A program made the translations under genes and the position numbers. 64,000 nt of DNA from Frankia alni ACN14a (GTDB lineage Bacteria; Actinomycetota; Actinomycetes; Frankiales; Frankiaceae): positions 248,001 to 312,000 of the forward strand of contig NC_008278.1 in NCBI RefSeq assembly GCF_000058485.1, written 5' to 3'. Below, piece by piece: positions 8,544 through 18,660 of this stretch. The notes below the pieces were generated by a model, which was given only the letters and a program-made list of their open reading frames with translations, was not told the DNA's origin and ran no database searches. Position 1 is the first letter of the stretch, and every line of letters starts with the position of its first letter.

Positions 8544-11500
8544 ATGCTGGGTTCGACTACGGAGCGTGCGTGGTCTCGTGACGGCGCAATCTCGGCGGGG
8601 GCGGAGTTGCCCGGCATCGGGGCGCTGGTCGAGGTGCGTGGACAGAAATGGGTGGTCGCGGAGACCGACGCCCAGGCCGCGCCGGACGCCCAGACCGCGC
8701 CGGATGGTGCGGGAGCACGGCACGGCTCGGGGCCGGCTGTGCCGAGTTCCCTCGTCACCCTGCAGAGCGTCGAGGACGGTCGGTACGGGCAGACGATCGA
8801 GGTGATCTGGGAGGTCGAACCGGGCCGGCGCATCCTGCCCAGCGGCTCCCTGCCCGAGGTGACCGGGGGCGGCTTCGACTCGCCGGAACGGCTCGCGGCG
8901 TTCCTCGACGCCATTCGCTGGTCGGCGGTGACCTCGGCGGACGCCCGTCGGCTCCAGGCTCCGTTCCGCTCGGGGGTGGCGGTCGAGGACTATCAGCTCG
9001 AGCCGGTGGCCCGGGCCCTCGAGGCGCCGCGGGTGAACCTGCTGCTCGCCGACGACGTCGGCCTGGGTAAGACGATCGAGGCGGGGTTGGTCGCCGAGGA
9101 GCTGCTGCTGCGTCATCGGGCCCGGCGGATCATGATTGTCTGTCCGGCCGGGTTGACCCTGAAGTGGCGCGACGAGATGGCGGAGAAGTTCGGCCGCGAG
9201 TTCACCATCATCGACGCGGAGCGGTGTGCCGCGGTCCGCCGCTCGCATGGCAGCGCGGCGAATCCGTTCGAGGTCTATCCGCTCACGATCGTCAGCCTGC
9301 CGTGGCTGCGCGGCCCGAAGGCGCAGCGGCTGCTCGACGAGGTGCTGCCCGGCGACGGCCAGCCGACTTATCCGCGCACGTTCGATCTGCTCATCCTCGA
9401 CGAGGCGCATCACGTCGCCCCGGCCGCGCCGAAACAAGTCTACGCGGTCGACTCCCAGCAGACGAAGCTGATCCGAAGGCTCGCCCCGCATTTCACCCAC
9501 CGGCTGTTCCTGTCCGCCACCCCGCACAATGGCTACCTGGCGTCGTTCACCGCCCTGCTGGAGATCCTCGACGACCAGCGGTTCGCCCGCGGGGTGGCAC
9601 CGGACCGCAAGGCGGTCGAGGAGGTGGTCGTCCGCCGGCTGAAGGGTGGCATCGAGAACGCGGACGGCACGCCGCGGTTCCAGCTGCGCCGCTCCATCGA
9701 CATGCCGGTGGTCTATCCGGACAGCGAGCGGGAGATCCACGGCCTGCTCAAGGAGTTCTCCGCGCTGCGCCGGGTCCGGCTGAACACCGAGCGCGGCCGG
9801 AAGGCGACCGACCTGGTGACGTTGCTGCTGAAGAAGCGGCTGTTCTCCTCCCCGGCCGCGTTCGCACACACCGTCGTCGTCTACCGGGAGACCCTCGTGG
9901 CACGGCAGGGACGGCCGGGCCGGGCGGGTTCCGCCGGCGGTTCGCAGGTCTCCGGCGGCCTCGGCGGGTTCGACGACGACCTCGACGAGGTGCCGGAGTG
10001 GTTGGAGGACTACTTCGACGATGTCGCGACCCTCGACGACACCCAGCTCGCCGAGGCCGAGGACGACGCGCTGGACCGGGTTCGCCTGATGCAGCCGGAC
10101 CCCACCGAGTCCGAGATCGCGCTGCTGGAACGGATGCAGCGCTGGGGGGACGCCCACGAGGCCGAGCCGGACGCGAAGGCCCGCGCACTGCTCGACTATC
10201 TGGCGGCGGTCTGCCGGCCGGACGGGAAGCTCTGGCTGAACGAGCGGGTCGTCGTCTTCACCGAGTACCGCGACACTCAGATCTGGCTCGCCGGCCTGCT
10301 GCGCCAGGAGGGGCTCGGCGGCGAGCGGCTGGGCCTGCTGCACGGCGGCCTGCCCACCGATGAGCGCGAGCAGCTCCGGCTGGCCTTCCAGGCCGACCCG
10401 AGCGAGCACCCGGTGCGGATCCTGCTCGCCACCGACGCGGCCAGTGAGGGCATCGACCTGCAGAACCACTGCCACCGGCTGGTGAACTACGACATCCCGT
10501 TCAACCCGAACAAGCTGGAGCAGCGGATCGGCCGGATCGACCGGTACGGCCAGCGGCAGTCCCCGGAGATTCGCCACTTCGTGGGCTCCGGGTGGACCGG
10601 CGCGGTCGACTCCTACGAGGCCGACCTGGAGTTCCTTTCTCGGGTGGTGAAGAAGGTCGCGCAGATGAAGGCCGACCTCGGGTCCGTGAACGCGGTGCTC
10701 TCCGATCGGGTGCAGCGCCGGATGCTCGGCGAACGGGTCGCCGACCCGGCCGACCTCGACGTCACGATCAACGCGGCGGCCGCGAAGGACGAGGCTGTCC
10801 CGGTCGCCGAGAACGTGCGGGAGCAGGTGCGCCGACTGCGCGCCACCCTGGACGACACGGTTCGCGATCTCGGCATCACCCCACGGGCTGTGCAGCGGGT
10901 GGTGAGCACGGCGCTGGACCTCGCCCGCCAGCAGCGGCTGACGCCGCATGTCGACGAGCGCGGCGACCTGTTCGGCGATCACCTCCCTGGTTACTTCCCG
11001 GGTGCGCCGGACAGCGATCCGGGCGACGGGATGTTCGACGTGCCGACGCTGACCGGCTCCTGGGCACGCGCCTCGGCCGGGCTGACCGAGAAGCTGCACC
11101 GCGACGGCGCCCCGCCGCGCCAGCTGCCCATCACGTTCGACGCGGCGGTGGCGCGGGGCCGCGACGATGTCGTACTCGCCCACCTGGGCCACCGGCTGGT
11201 GGACATGTCCACGCGGCTGCTGCGCGGCGCCGTCTCCAACGCCGACGTCGGCCTGCACCGGGTGACCGCCGTGCAGACCGACGATCCACGCTGCGAGGAG
11301 GTGCTCGTCGGTGCGTTCTCCCGGTTCGTGCTGGTCGGCGCGGACGGGGTGCGGCTGCACGAGGAGGTGTTGCAGGCCGGCGGCTGGCTGCCGGCGGCGG
11401 GCCGGTTCCGCCGACTGGAGAACCTCACCGTCCTCGGGGAGATCGTCTCCTCGGCGCTCGCCGCCGGCCGTCCCGTCACGAAGGAGACCCAGGAGCGGCT

Positions 11501-11906
11501 CGCCGAGCGCTGGCCGGCGGCGCGCGAGGGCGTGCTCTCCGCCCTGAACTGGCGGACGAGGACGCGCCAGGAGTCGCTGACCCGCATCCTGGCCCAGCGC
11601 CAGAGCGCCGAGGAGACCCGGATCACCGCGATCCTGGACCAGTTCGCGGGCACGCTCAAGGCGGCGCTCGACAGTCCCGAGAACGAGGAGGGCGTCCTGT
11701 TCAGCCTGGAGCAGCTCACCAGGAGCCGGGAGGAGCTGGCCCAGTTCCGCAAGGACCGGCAGTCCTGGGAGGAACGCCTGCACCGGCTGGAACGGGAGAA
11801 GCAACGGGAGCTTGATGTGATCGCCGGCCGCTACCGTGACCCGCAGCAGCACCAGTTCCCGGTCGCGGTGGTCCTGGTTGTGCCGGCCCGGGAGGCAGGA
11901 CGATGA
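8544..11906 (+). CDS. drmD: DISARM SNF2-like helicase DrmD
   Basis: About 1120 aa. SF2/SNF2 motifs: motif I DVGLGKT (Lys176), motif II DEAH at 286-289, motif III SATPHNG, then the C-terminal helicase lobe FTEYRDT, ATDAASEGIDLQ and motif VI QRIGRIDRYGQ. An acidic stretch (DDDLDEVPEWLEDYF) separates the lobes. This is the hallmark gene of class 1 DISARM, an anti-phage restriction system. The frame is open from a TTG at 8427; ATG 8544 was chosen because a GAGGGGG ribosome-binding site lies 6 bases upstream, with ATG 8538 as alternative. The stop overlaps the drmMI start by ATGA. Confidence 0.85.
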   Translation: MLGSTTERAWSRDGAISAGAELPGIGALVEVRGQKWVVAETDAQAAPDAQTAPDGAGARHGSGPAVPSSLVTLQSVEDGRYGQTIEVIWEVEPGRRILPSGSLPEVTGGGFDSPERLAAFLDAIRWSAVTSADARRLQAPFRSGVAVEDYQLEPVARALEAPRVNLLLADDVGLGKTIEAGLVAEELLLRHRARRIMIVCPAGLTLKWRDEMAEKFGREFTIIDAERCAAVRRSHGSAANPFEVYPLTIVSLPWLRGPKAQRLLDEVLPGDGQPTYPRTFDLLILDEAHHVAPAAPKQVYAVDSQQTKLIRRLAPHFTHRLFLSATPHNGYLASFTALLEILDDQRFARGVAPDRKAVEEVVVRRLKGGIENADGTPRFQLRRSIDMPVVYPDSEREIHGLLKEFSALRRVRLNTERGRKATDLVTLLLKKRLFSSPAAFAHTVVVYRETLVARQGRPGRAGSAGGSQVSGGLGGFDDDLDEVPEWLEDYFDDVATLDDTQLAEAEDDALDRVRLMQPDPTESEIALLERMQRWGDAHEAEPDAKARALLDYLAAVCRPDGKLWLNERVVVFTEYRDTQIWLAGLLRQEGLGGERLGLLHGGLPTDEREQLRLAFQADPSEHPVRILLATDAASEGIDLQNHCHRLVNYDIPFNPNKLEQRIGRIDRYGQRQSPEIRHFVGSGWTGAVDSYEADLEFLSRVVKKVAQMKADLGSVNAVLSDRVQRRMLGERVADPADLDVTINAAAAKDEAVPVAENVREQVRRLRATLDDTVRDLGITPRAVQRVVSTALDLARQQRLTPHVDERGDLFGDHLPGYFPGAPDSDPGDGMFDVPTLTGSWARASAGLTEKLHRDGAPPRQLPITFDAAVARGRDDVVLAHLGHRLVDMSTRLLRGAVSNADVGLHRVTAVQTDDPRCEEVLVGAFSRFVLVGADGVRLHEEVLQAGGWLPAAGRFRRLENLTVLGEIVSSALAAGRPVTKETQERLAERWPAAREGVLSALNWRTRTRQESLTRILAQRQSAEETRITAILDQFAGTLKAALDSPENEEGVLFSLEQLTRSREELAQFRKDRQSWEERLHRLEREKQRELDVIAGRYRDPQQHQFPVAVVLVVPAREAGR

Positions 11907-14900
11907 GCGCGGGGACGGCAAGCGCAGGGACGGCGGGTGCGGGGACGAAGAGCCGCGGCCGCGGCGGCTCCGGTGGGCCCGGCGGTTCCGGGCGGCGGCG
12001 TCCCCCGGTCCAGGATGGGGCGGCGCAGCATCGCGACTGGCTGAGCCTGATCGACGTCAGCGGCCCGTTCCTCAGCCTGCCGGTGCTGCGGCGGGTCTGG
12101 CCGACGCTCGACGCGCTGGAGAAGAAGACCCGGGAGCGGCTGCGTCGGGAACACGCCGCCTGGCTGGACGCCCCGGCGGCCGGCCAGCGCGACTGGGCCC
12201 GCTTCGTGCTCGCCGAGCTGCTCGGCTGGGGCGACGCCCTGGTCTGGCCCGAGGCCGCCGGCCGGCTCGACGTCGGGACTGTCGATGCCAGGACTGTCGA
12301 TGCCAGGACCGATGCCAGGACCGATGCCAGGGCCGAGACCGAGACCGAGACCGGGGCTGCCGACCCGCTGTCCGCGCTTGCCGTGGACATCGATCAGCAC
12401 GACACCCGCGTCGTCCCGTCCTTCGTCCTCGTCGACCCGAATGTCGACGTCGCCGGTGCCGGTGCCGGGGTGAAGCCGGACGCGGTGCGGCTGCTCGGCC
12501 TGGTCGTGGCGCCCGGGCAGTCGCCGACGGGGCGGATCGCCGGGCAGGCGTGGGCGGCGACCCCGGTGGACCGGGCGGCGCTGGCCTGCCGGCATCACGG
12601 CGTCGAGCTGGCGCTGGTGACGAACGGCCGGCAGTGGGCGCTGGTCTGGGCGCCGCGCGGCGGGGTGACGACGACGGCGGTGTTCGACGCCGTGTCCTGG
12701 CCGGAGGCGGCCGAGCGGGACGTGGTGCGGGCGTTCGTCTCGCTGCTGTGCCGGCGCCGGTTCTTCGGGGTGCCGGACTCCGAGACGCTGGTCCCGCTGC
12801 TGAAGGCGAGCCTCGGCAGCCAGGAGGAGATCACCGAGGCGCTGGGCGTCCAGGTCCGCCAGGCCGTGGAGTTGCTGGTCGCCGCGTTCGGCCGCTGGCA
12901 CGTCGCCGAGGGCGCCCGCGGCGGCGTCGGGCTGCGCGACGTCCGCGAGCATGACGTCTACCGCGGCGCGGTCGCGGTGATGATGCGGATCGTGTTCCTG
13001 CTCTACGCCGAGGAACGCGGCCTGCTGCCCGCCGACAACGACCTGTACGCGGGCACGTACTCGGTCGGCCGGCTGTGCGCGGAGCTGGAGCAGCAGCTCT
13101 CCGACGGCGCCACCGAGGACGACCTGGAGCAGTCGACGGCGGCCTGGCACCGGCTGCGCGCGGTGTTCACCGCCGTCTACACCGGCGTCGACCATCCCCG
13201 GCTGCGGATGCACGCCCACGGCGGCTCCCTGTTCGACCCGGCGACCCATCCGTGGCTGCCGCTCGGCGTCGACGACCGGACGGTGCTGCACATGCTGCGC
13301 GCCGTGCAGTACATCCAGGTCGGCTCCGGACGGTCGCGGGAACGGCGGACGTTGAGCTTCCGCTCCCTGGACGTCGAGCAGATCGGCTACGTCTACGAGG
13401 GCCTGCTGTCCTACGACGCGAAACGGGCCGGCGCCGGCGAGGTCGTCGTCGGCCTGGTCGGCAAGGAGGGCCTGGAGGCCGAGGCGACGCTGTCCGAGCT
13501 GGAGGACCTGGCGTCGCGGCACCGGGGCCGGCCGCTGCTCGCCGCCGCCCTCGCCGAGACGTACGCCGCGAGTGGCCTCGGCTCGGCGAAGGCGATCGAG
13601 AAGCGGCTCGTCCCGCTGGAGGACGCCGAACGGGAGGAAGCCCGCAAGGCCCTGCTCGCCGTGACCCGCGGGGACTACCCGACCGCCGAGCGGCTGCTGC
13701 CGTTCTTCGGCCTGCTGCGCCGCGACCTGCGCGACCAGCCGGTGGTCATTCTGGAAAGCGGCCTGTACGTCACCGAGTCGCCGCTGCGGAAGAACACCGG
13801 GACGCACTACACGCCGCGCTTCCTCGCCGAGGAGGTCGCGAACAACGCCCTGGAGCCGCTGGTCTACGCGCCCGGCCCGTTGCAGACCGCCGACACCACC
13901 GCCTGGAAGCTGCGGTCCAGCACGGACATCCTCGCCCTGAAGGTCGCCGACATCGCGATGGGCTCGGCGGCATTCCTCGTCGCCGCCGCCCGCTACCTCG
14001 GCGCCCGGCTCGTCGAGGCCTGGACGCTGGAGGGCGACCCCCGCGCCCGTGGACGGTCGGATGCGAACCTGCCCGGGCACGACGAGACCGGCGAGTGGCT
14101 GGGCCGGGACGCCGAGGAGGACGAGGTCGTCGTCGAGGCCCGCCGCCAGATCATCGAGCACTGCCTGTACGGGGCGGACATCAACGAGATGGCCGTCGAG
14201 ATGGCGAAGCTGTCGCTGTGGCTGGTCTCCATGGACACCCGCCGCCCCTTCACCTTCCTCGACGACAAACTCGTCGCCGGCGACTCCCTGCTCGGCATCA
14301 CCTCCCTGGACCAGCTCGAATACATGCACCTCGACCCGGCCAAGGGCCGCGAGATCCACTCCGACATCTTCGGCTGGACCGCCGGCATCCGCGAACTGGT
14401 CCGCGACGTCGCCGCGGAACGCCGCGAACTCGTCGAGAAGGACGGCTCGTCCCTGGACGGCCTGGACGAGAAGAAGGCCCTCCTCGACGACGCGAAGGCG
14501 CGCACGGCCCAGATCACCCTGTTCGCCGACGCCCTGATCGGCGCCACCCTGGCCCACGCCGGCCGCGGCGAACGCGGCCAGAAGATCGCCTCCGAGACGG
14601 CCGCCAAACTCGCCGCCGACATCGCCGAGGGCCGCCGGGACGTGGACGAAGCCCAGCGCGAGATCACCCGCTGGCTCGCCACCGACCACGTCAAGGGCAG
14701 CTTTGCCCGCAAGCCCATCCACTGGCCTCTGGTCTTCCCCGAGGTCTTCGAAAAGGGCGGCTTTGACGCTATCATCGGCAACCCCCCATTCTTGCATGGT
14801 TCCCGCATAACTGGCTCATCGGGATTCTCCTATCGCGAGTTCTTGATCGATGTCGTTGCGAGTGCAACGAGAGGAAATGCCGATCTAGTGGCATTCTTCG

Positions 14901-16222
14901 CCTTGCGGTCGGCTATGCTTGTCAACATCTCTGGCCAGTTTGGTTTGATAGCCACGAACACGTTGGCGCAGGGTGATACTCGCGAGGTTGGACTCGATCA
15001 ACTCGTTAGGGCCGGTGCTACTATCCGTCGGTCGATCAAGAGTGAAGCATGGCCCTCGCGTGCGGTAACCTTGGAATACTGCGCTGTGTGGATATCGAAG
15101 ACACCTGTAAATGAGGCGGCCGGGTGTGTTGCCGATGGACGCCAAGTGGCTGGCATTACCACACTCCTCGATGCTGAATCTAGATCTGTCGGGTCTCCGA
15201 AGCGGCTAGTTTCAAATGAGAAGATCGCATTCTACGGTACGTACGTCCTTGGCATGGGTTTTACCATGAGCCCAGAGTCTGCCGTCGGATTGATTCGGCA
15301 GGAGCCAAGGAACAGAGATGTTCTTTTTCCGTATCTCGGAGGAGACGATCTAAACTCGAGCCCTACGGTAGAGGCGAGTCGCTGGATCATTTACTTCCGG
15401 GATTGGCCTGAATCGAAGGCGAGGTCTTATCTCGATTGCTATCATCAAGTTCTTCGTCTAGTCAAACCCGAACGAGAGAAAAATAGTATTAAACAAGTTC
15501 GCGAAAGATGGTGGATCTTCAAGCGACCAACTACCGAGTTGTTTCGGCTTGCATCAGGCCTTGACCGTGTCCTAGTGATCGCGCGTCATAGTAAGACGGT
15601 ACTCCCAGTCTTTGTGTCAGGCGATCAGATTATGAGCGACGCAACAGTGGTTTTCGCGACTGATAGTGCAGCGAGCATGAGCCTCCTTAGCAGTTCGCAC
15701 CACTACTGGTGGGCAGATTCTTGGGCGTCGTCGCTAAAGGGTGATCTTCGGTATACTCCATCGGATGTTTTCGAGACGTTTCCGTTGCCGGAGCTGGCGT
15801 CGGAGATGCGGGAGCTCGGGGAGCGGCTTGATGGGTTTCGGCGGGAGGTTATGTTGGGGCGGCAGTCGGGGTTGACGAAGACGTACAATCTGGTGTTCGA
15901 TCCTGCTTGTAAGGATGCCGATATCGTCGAGTTGCGGGAGATTCATCGGCTTATCGACGAGGCTACCTTCCGGGCCTATGGCTGGGACGACATGATCGAC
16001 CGAGGGCTCGACCATGGTTATCACCCGGCCGGGAAGTACACGCGGTACACGATCGGGCCGTGGGCGCAGCGGGAGGTGCTCGACCGGCTCCTCGAGCTGA
16101 ACCATGCCCGGTACGCCCAGGAGGTCGCCGCCGGGCTGCACGAGAAGGGCGCCAGGAAGAAGGGTTCCCGCGCCAAGCCGGCCGCCGCCGCGCCGCCGGG
16201 CGAGGCCCTGTTCGACATATAA
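11903..16222 (+). CDS. drmMI: DISARM class 1 adenine-N6 DNA methyltransferase DrmMI (Eco57I/PglX-like)
   Basis: 1439 aa. After a Gly/Ser-rich start and an N-terminal domain come the methyltransferase motifs: SAM-binding motif I DIAMGSAAFL (Asp683 onward) and the catalytic NPPF at 960-963, separated by a helical insert of about 270 residues. The C-terminal third should hold the target-recognition region. In class 1 DISARM this enzyme marks host DNA so that the Drm proteins attack only unmodified phage DNA. It begins inside the drmD stop codon. From NPPF to about base 15780 base composition falls sharply, a sign of replacement of the specificity region. Residues 120-150 include a short repeat of Asp-Ala-Arg-Thr. 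Confidence 0.85.
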   Translation: MSAGTASAGTAGAGTKSRGRGGSGGPGGSGRRRPPVQDGAAQHRDWLSLIDVSGPFLSLPVLRRVWPTLDALEKKTRERLRREHAAWLDAPAAGQRDWARFVLAELLGWGDALVWPEAAGRLDVGTVDARTVDARTDARTDARAETETETGAADPLSALAVDIDQHDTRVVPSFVLVDPNVDVAGAGAGVKPDAVRLLGLVVAPGQSPTGRIAGQAWAATPVDRAALACRHHGVELALVTNGRQWALVWAPRGGVTTTAVFDAVSWPEAAERDVVRAFVSLLCRRRFFGVPDSETLVPLLKASLGSQEEITEALGVQVRQAVELLVAAFGRWHVAEGARGGVGLRDVREHDVYRGAVAVMMRIVFLLYAEERGLLPADNDLYAGTYSVGRLCAELEQQLSDGATEDDLEQSTAAWHRLRAVFTAVYTGVDHPRLRMHAHGGSLFDPATHPWLPLGVDDRTVLHMLRAVQYIQVGSGRSRERRTLSFRSLDVEQIGYVYEGLLSYDAKRAGAGEVVVGLVGKEGLEAEATLSELEDLASRHRGRPLLAAALAETYAASGLGSAKAIEKRLVPLEDAEREEARKALLAVTRGDYPTAERLLPFFGLLRRDLRDQPVVILESGLYVTESPLRKNTGTHYTPRFLAEEVANNALEPLVYAPGPLQTADTTAWKLRSSTDILALKVADIAMGSAAFLVAAARYLGARLVEAWTLEGDPRARGRSDANLPGHDETGEWLGRDAEEDEVVVEARRQIIEHCLYGADINEMAVEMAKLSLWLVSMDTRRPFTFLDDKLVAGDSLLGITSLDQLEYMHLDPAKGREIHSDIFGWTAGIRELVRDVAAERRELVEKDGSSLDGLDEKKALLDDAKARTAQITLFADALIGATLAHAGRGERGQKIASETAAKLAADIAEGRRDVDEAQREITRWLATDHVKGSFARKPIHWPLVFPEVFEKGGFDAIIGNPPFLHGSRITGSSGFSYREFLIDVVASATRGNADLVAFFALRSAMLVNISGQFGLIATNTLAQGDTREVGLDQLVRAGATIRRSIKSEAWPSRAVTLEYCAVWISKTPVNEAAGCVADGRQVAGITTLLDAESRSVGSPKRLVSNEKIAFYGTYVLGMGFTMSPESAVGLIRQEPRNRDVLFPYLGGDDLNSSPTVEASRWIIYFRDWPESKARSYLDCYHQVLRLVKPEREKNSIKQVRERWWIFKRPTTELFRLASGLDRVLVIARHSKTVLPVFVSGDQIMSDATVVFATDSAASMSLLSSSHHYWWADSWASSLKGDLRYTPSDVFETFPLPELASEMRELGERLDGFRREVMLGRQSGLTKTYNLVFDPACKDADIVELREIHRLIDEATFRAYGWDDMIDRGLDHGYHPAGKYTRYTIGPWAQREVLDRLLELNHARYAQEVAAGLHEKGARKKGSRAKPAAAAPPGEALFDI
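14775..15780 (+). other. AT-rich mosaic segment within drmMI
   Basis: The bases from just before NPPF to about 15780 are near half GC by eye, with many AT-ending codons such as aat, aga, tta and ata. The flanks on both sides are strongly GC-rich with C/G-ending codons. The reading frame continues unbroken. The segment corresponds to the expected target-recognition region, so it reads as an imported specificity module in a resident gene. Confidence 0.75.
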
Positions 16223-16758
16223 GTCCATGCTCGCCCGACCCGGCCGTCGTGTACGCGGTCGGTCGGTTAGAGTGAGCGGTCGGCCGGCGAACGGTTCATT
16301 TTCCGTCTCCGTCGGCCGCCCATCGCCGAAGGCTGGGACAGGCTTCGGTACACGCTGGTTCAGGGGGAATCCATGCGTCTCGATGCACCGCTTCACCGCA
16401 CCGCCTCGGCGGCCTTCGGCATCCCGGCCGGATGGCCGGCCGGCTCCATCGCCGCTGCGGAAACCATCGCCGGGTGCACTCTGTCATAGCGCCTTCGGCA
16501 TACCCGCCGGTCGTCATCACCAGACTGGCCGGCGGGAATGGATACGGCGTCGTGCGCCGAACCGTTGGGAGCCGGTGGCAGTCCTGAAGCCGTAAACCGC
16601 GTTCAGGTTCCGGTCCGACGGCCATGTCGGCGAGCGCGGAGACGAGGCTCGCCGCATCACGCAAGCCTCGCGGTGCCACGGTCATTCCGTGCGCCGGGGA
16701 GGCGTATTCGATGCTGCCGGAAAACGATGACGGCAGCGATTGTCACGGGGGTTTTCGC
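16223..16758. other. intergenic region of about 535 bp after drmMI
   Basis: No supported gene. Two similar stretches occur, gccttcggcatcccggccgg near 16414 and gccttcggcatacccgccgg near 16489. A frame open from 16624 reaches the lipoprotein gene, but its upstream part lacks a ribosome-binding site and a signal-peptide start lies further in. This is the left border of the cargo between the DISARM halves. Confidence 0.4.
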
Positions 16759-17328
16759 ATGGGTAAGGCAAGGCTTTTCGTCGTCGCCACCGTCCTCGCC
16801 GGGATGGTCGGGCTGACCGGCTGCCTGGAGGACACGTCCGTCTCCACCACGGGGACGACCGCCGGCTCGGCGCAGGGCGCCGCCGCGAACGGATCGACCG
16901 GCGCGCCGGCCGGCAAGCCGGGCTCGGCGGCGGGCGGCGCGAAGCAGGCCCAGTACGGCGAGGTTCTGGAGGTCCGCAAGGGTGGTGACGTCGCGGCGAC
17001 CCTCAGTGTGGCCGCGCCGAAGGCGGTCGGGTCCTTCTTCGGTGGTGCCAGCAAACCGACCAGTGGCCCGGCGTTCGCCACCTTCATAGTGTCGTTCAGC
17101 TCGCAGAAGCAGGGCTTCAACGTCAACCCGTTCGACTTCTTCGTCCGCACGCCGGAGGGCGCCCGGGTCCAGCCGACGTTCGGCTGCGAACCGGCGTTCA
17201 ACGCGGCGACCCTCGGCGCGGGGGAGAAGTTCCAGGGCTGCCTGACCGTCGACGTGGCCCACGGCAACCTCGTCTACACCTCGGGCCTGTTCGACTCCAC
17301 CAGCCTGGTGGAGTGGCCCGGCTTCTGA
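16759..17328 (+). CDS. secreted lipoprotein, possibly DUF4352-like
   Basis: 189 aa. The ATG at 16759 starts a signal peptide (MGKARLF, hydrophobic VVATVLAGMVG) ending in a lipobox LTGC, so Cys of that motif would be lipidated after cleavage. A Gly/Ala/Ser/Thr linker follows, then a beta-rich domain (AFATFIVSFSSQKQGFNVNPFDFFVRTPEG, paired Cys in FGCEPAF and FQGCLTV) resembling DUF4352 or immunoglobulin-like surface domains. A frame is open 45 codons upstream, but that stretch is not signal-like. Surface or periplasm-side role; substrate unknown. Confidence 0.7.
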   Translation: MGKARLFVVATVLAGMVGLTGCLEDTSVSTTGTTAGSAQGAAANGSTGAPAGKPGSAAGGAKQAQYGEVLEVRKGGDVAATLSVAAPKAVGSFFGGASKPTSGPAFATFIVSFSSQKQGFNVNPFDFFVRTPEGARVQPTFGCEPAFNAATLGAGEKFQGCLTVDVAHGNLVYTSGLFDSTSLVEWPGF

Positions 17329-17393
17329 ACCCGGACCAGACCGGCCCGTAACACCCCGCAGCGGCAAGCAAGTGCCCACGACAGGAGTTCGTC

Positions 17394-18284
17394 ATGTCCG
17401 CTGGCTTCGAGGTTCCGGCGGTACCGCCCGAGCCGTCATACCGCGACGATGCGGCCGGTCCCGCGCTCTCGCCGCCGATCCTGCCCCCGCCACCCCCACC
17501 GCCGGGCTGGTATCCAGATCCGGACGACCCGGGCCGGCAACGGTGGTGGAGCGGGGTCACCTGGGCTGCGGCTACGCCATCCGTGCCCCCGCCGTCCCCT
17601 CCGCCCCTTCCCTCTTCACCGTTCTCCCCTCCGCCTTCCTCCCCTGCGCCATCGCCGGTGTCGTCGCCCGGGCCAGATGCCGCGTTCGGGGAGGTCGGCC
17701 GGGAGATCGCGAGTGAGGTGACGGCCTGGGCGCTTGCCGTGACGCCGCTGGTCGGGCTGGTCGCCGAACTGGTCATCGCGGCGTTATTCGCAGACCTCGG
17801 CGTCTCGACGTCGGTCCTGCTGGGGCTCCTCGTCGGGTGGGCCTGCGGCCTTCCGCTCGCGATCGCCGACTACCGGGCGCTGCGTCGACTCGGCGAGGAT
17901 CCGGCCCACTGGGCGGTGGCGCTCGTCGCGCCCTGGGCGTACCTGTGCGCGCGGGCCATCCGGCGGCGGCCGGCGCCGTGGACGACCTGGGCCGCTCTCG
18001 GCCTGTGCGCGACGCTGACGCTCCTGACCATCCTCGTCAGCACGCCGCTGACCAGGAGCGTGCTGACGGCGAACGCCGTGTTCGATCAGGGTCGGGTGCA
18101 GCGGGAGATCGCAGCCCAGGTCAAGAGCCAGAGCGGCGTCACCGTGAAGGTCTCCTGCCCCAAGGACCCGCCGCTGTCGGCCGGCTCCACGTTCCGGTGC
18201 CTGGTCAGGGGCGGGGGCGGTGCCGGCTTCGCGACCGTCACGATGGAGGACGGCAGCGGCAGCTACACCTGGGTGATCCCCTGA
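17394..18284 (+). CDS. DUF2510-DUF4333 membrane protein
   Basis: 296 aa. The N-terminus is Pro-rich and carries a DUF2510 motif (PGWYPDPDDPGRQRWW, about residues 38-55), a module common on actinobacterial membrane proteins. After a Pro/Ser linker come at least three hydrophobic segments (TPLVGLVAELVIAALFADLG, VLLGLLVGWACGLPLAIA, and ALGLCATLTLLTILVST). The last 70 residues match DUF4333 (VTVKVSCPKDPPLSAGSTF, then YTWVIP), an outside domain with Cys residues. It follows the lipoprotein by 65 bases and may be cotranscribed. Function unknown. Confidence 0.75.
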   Translation: MSAGFEVPAVPPEPSYRDDAAGPALSPPILPPPPPPPGWYPDPDDPGRQRWWSGVTWAAATPSVPPPSPPPLPSSPFSPPPSSPAPSPVSSPGPDAAFGEVGREIASEVTAWALAVTPLVGLVAELVIAALFADLGVSTSVLLGLLVGWACGLPLAIADYRALRRLGEDPAHWAVALVAPWAYLCARAIRRRPAPWTTWAALGLCATLTLLTILVSTPLTRSVLTANAVFDQGRVQREIAAQVKSQSGVTVKVSCPKDPPLSAGSTFRCLVRGGGGAGFATVTMEDGSGSYTWVIP

Positions 18285-18348
18285 TGGCCAGCATCATGGC
18301 GGACGGGAAACGCTCACGGCCGAAAGCGGACCGGCAGGGGGCGACACC

Positions 18349-18582
18349 GTGAACCGCTGGATCACGCGGGTACTGGCGCGTTCACGCCGACGAGGCGCGC
18401 GGGTCGAGCCGGAGGTGCGGCGCTCGGGCTTCGCGCCCTGGCGCCTTCCCGACGGTTCGATCGAGAACCCGGTGAACGTGAGCACGGAGGAGTACTGCGC
18501 GCTGGGCATCACCGAGGTCGTGCGGCCGGGCGAGGACGGCTACGAGAAGCTTGACACCTGGCTGAAAAGCCGCGGCAGGTAG
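18349..18582 (+). CDS. small hypothetical protein
   Basis: 77 aa from a GTG preceded by a purine-rich stretch (gcaggggg). Basic N-terminus (MNRWITRVLARSRRRGARV), then FAPWRLPDGSIENPVNVSTEEYCALGITEVVRPGE read in short motifs as a folded acidic half ending in LDTWLKSRGR. No family recognised. It lies 64 bases after the DUF2510 gene on the same strand. Confidence 0.5.
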   Translation: MNRWITRVLARSRRRGARVEPEVRRSGFAPWRLPDGSIENPVNVSTEEYCALGITEVVRPGEDGYEKLDTWLKSRGR

Positions 18583-18660
18583 AGGCCAGGGCAAGTAGGC
18601 CAGCAGGCGGCGGTCAGGAGCGTTTTAGCACCCCGCAACACGACCCGGTGAAGGGACCTG

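Noticed and set aside
8382-11921. 1179-aa open frame on the minus strand opposite drmD
   Set aside because: Composition is typical of antisense GC-driven frames and the plus strand carries full helicase motifs.
2708-16222. BREX/Pgl system
   Set aside because: No PglZ, BrxC or BrxA/B was found; the methyltransferase sits with drmD and drmAB, which define DISARM.
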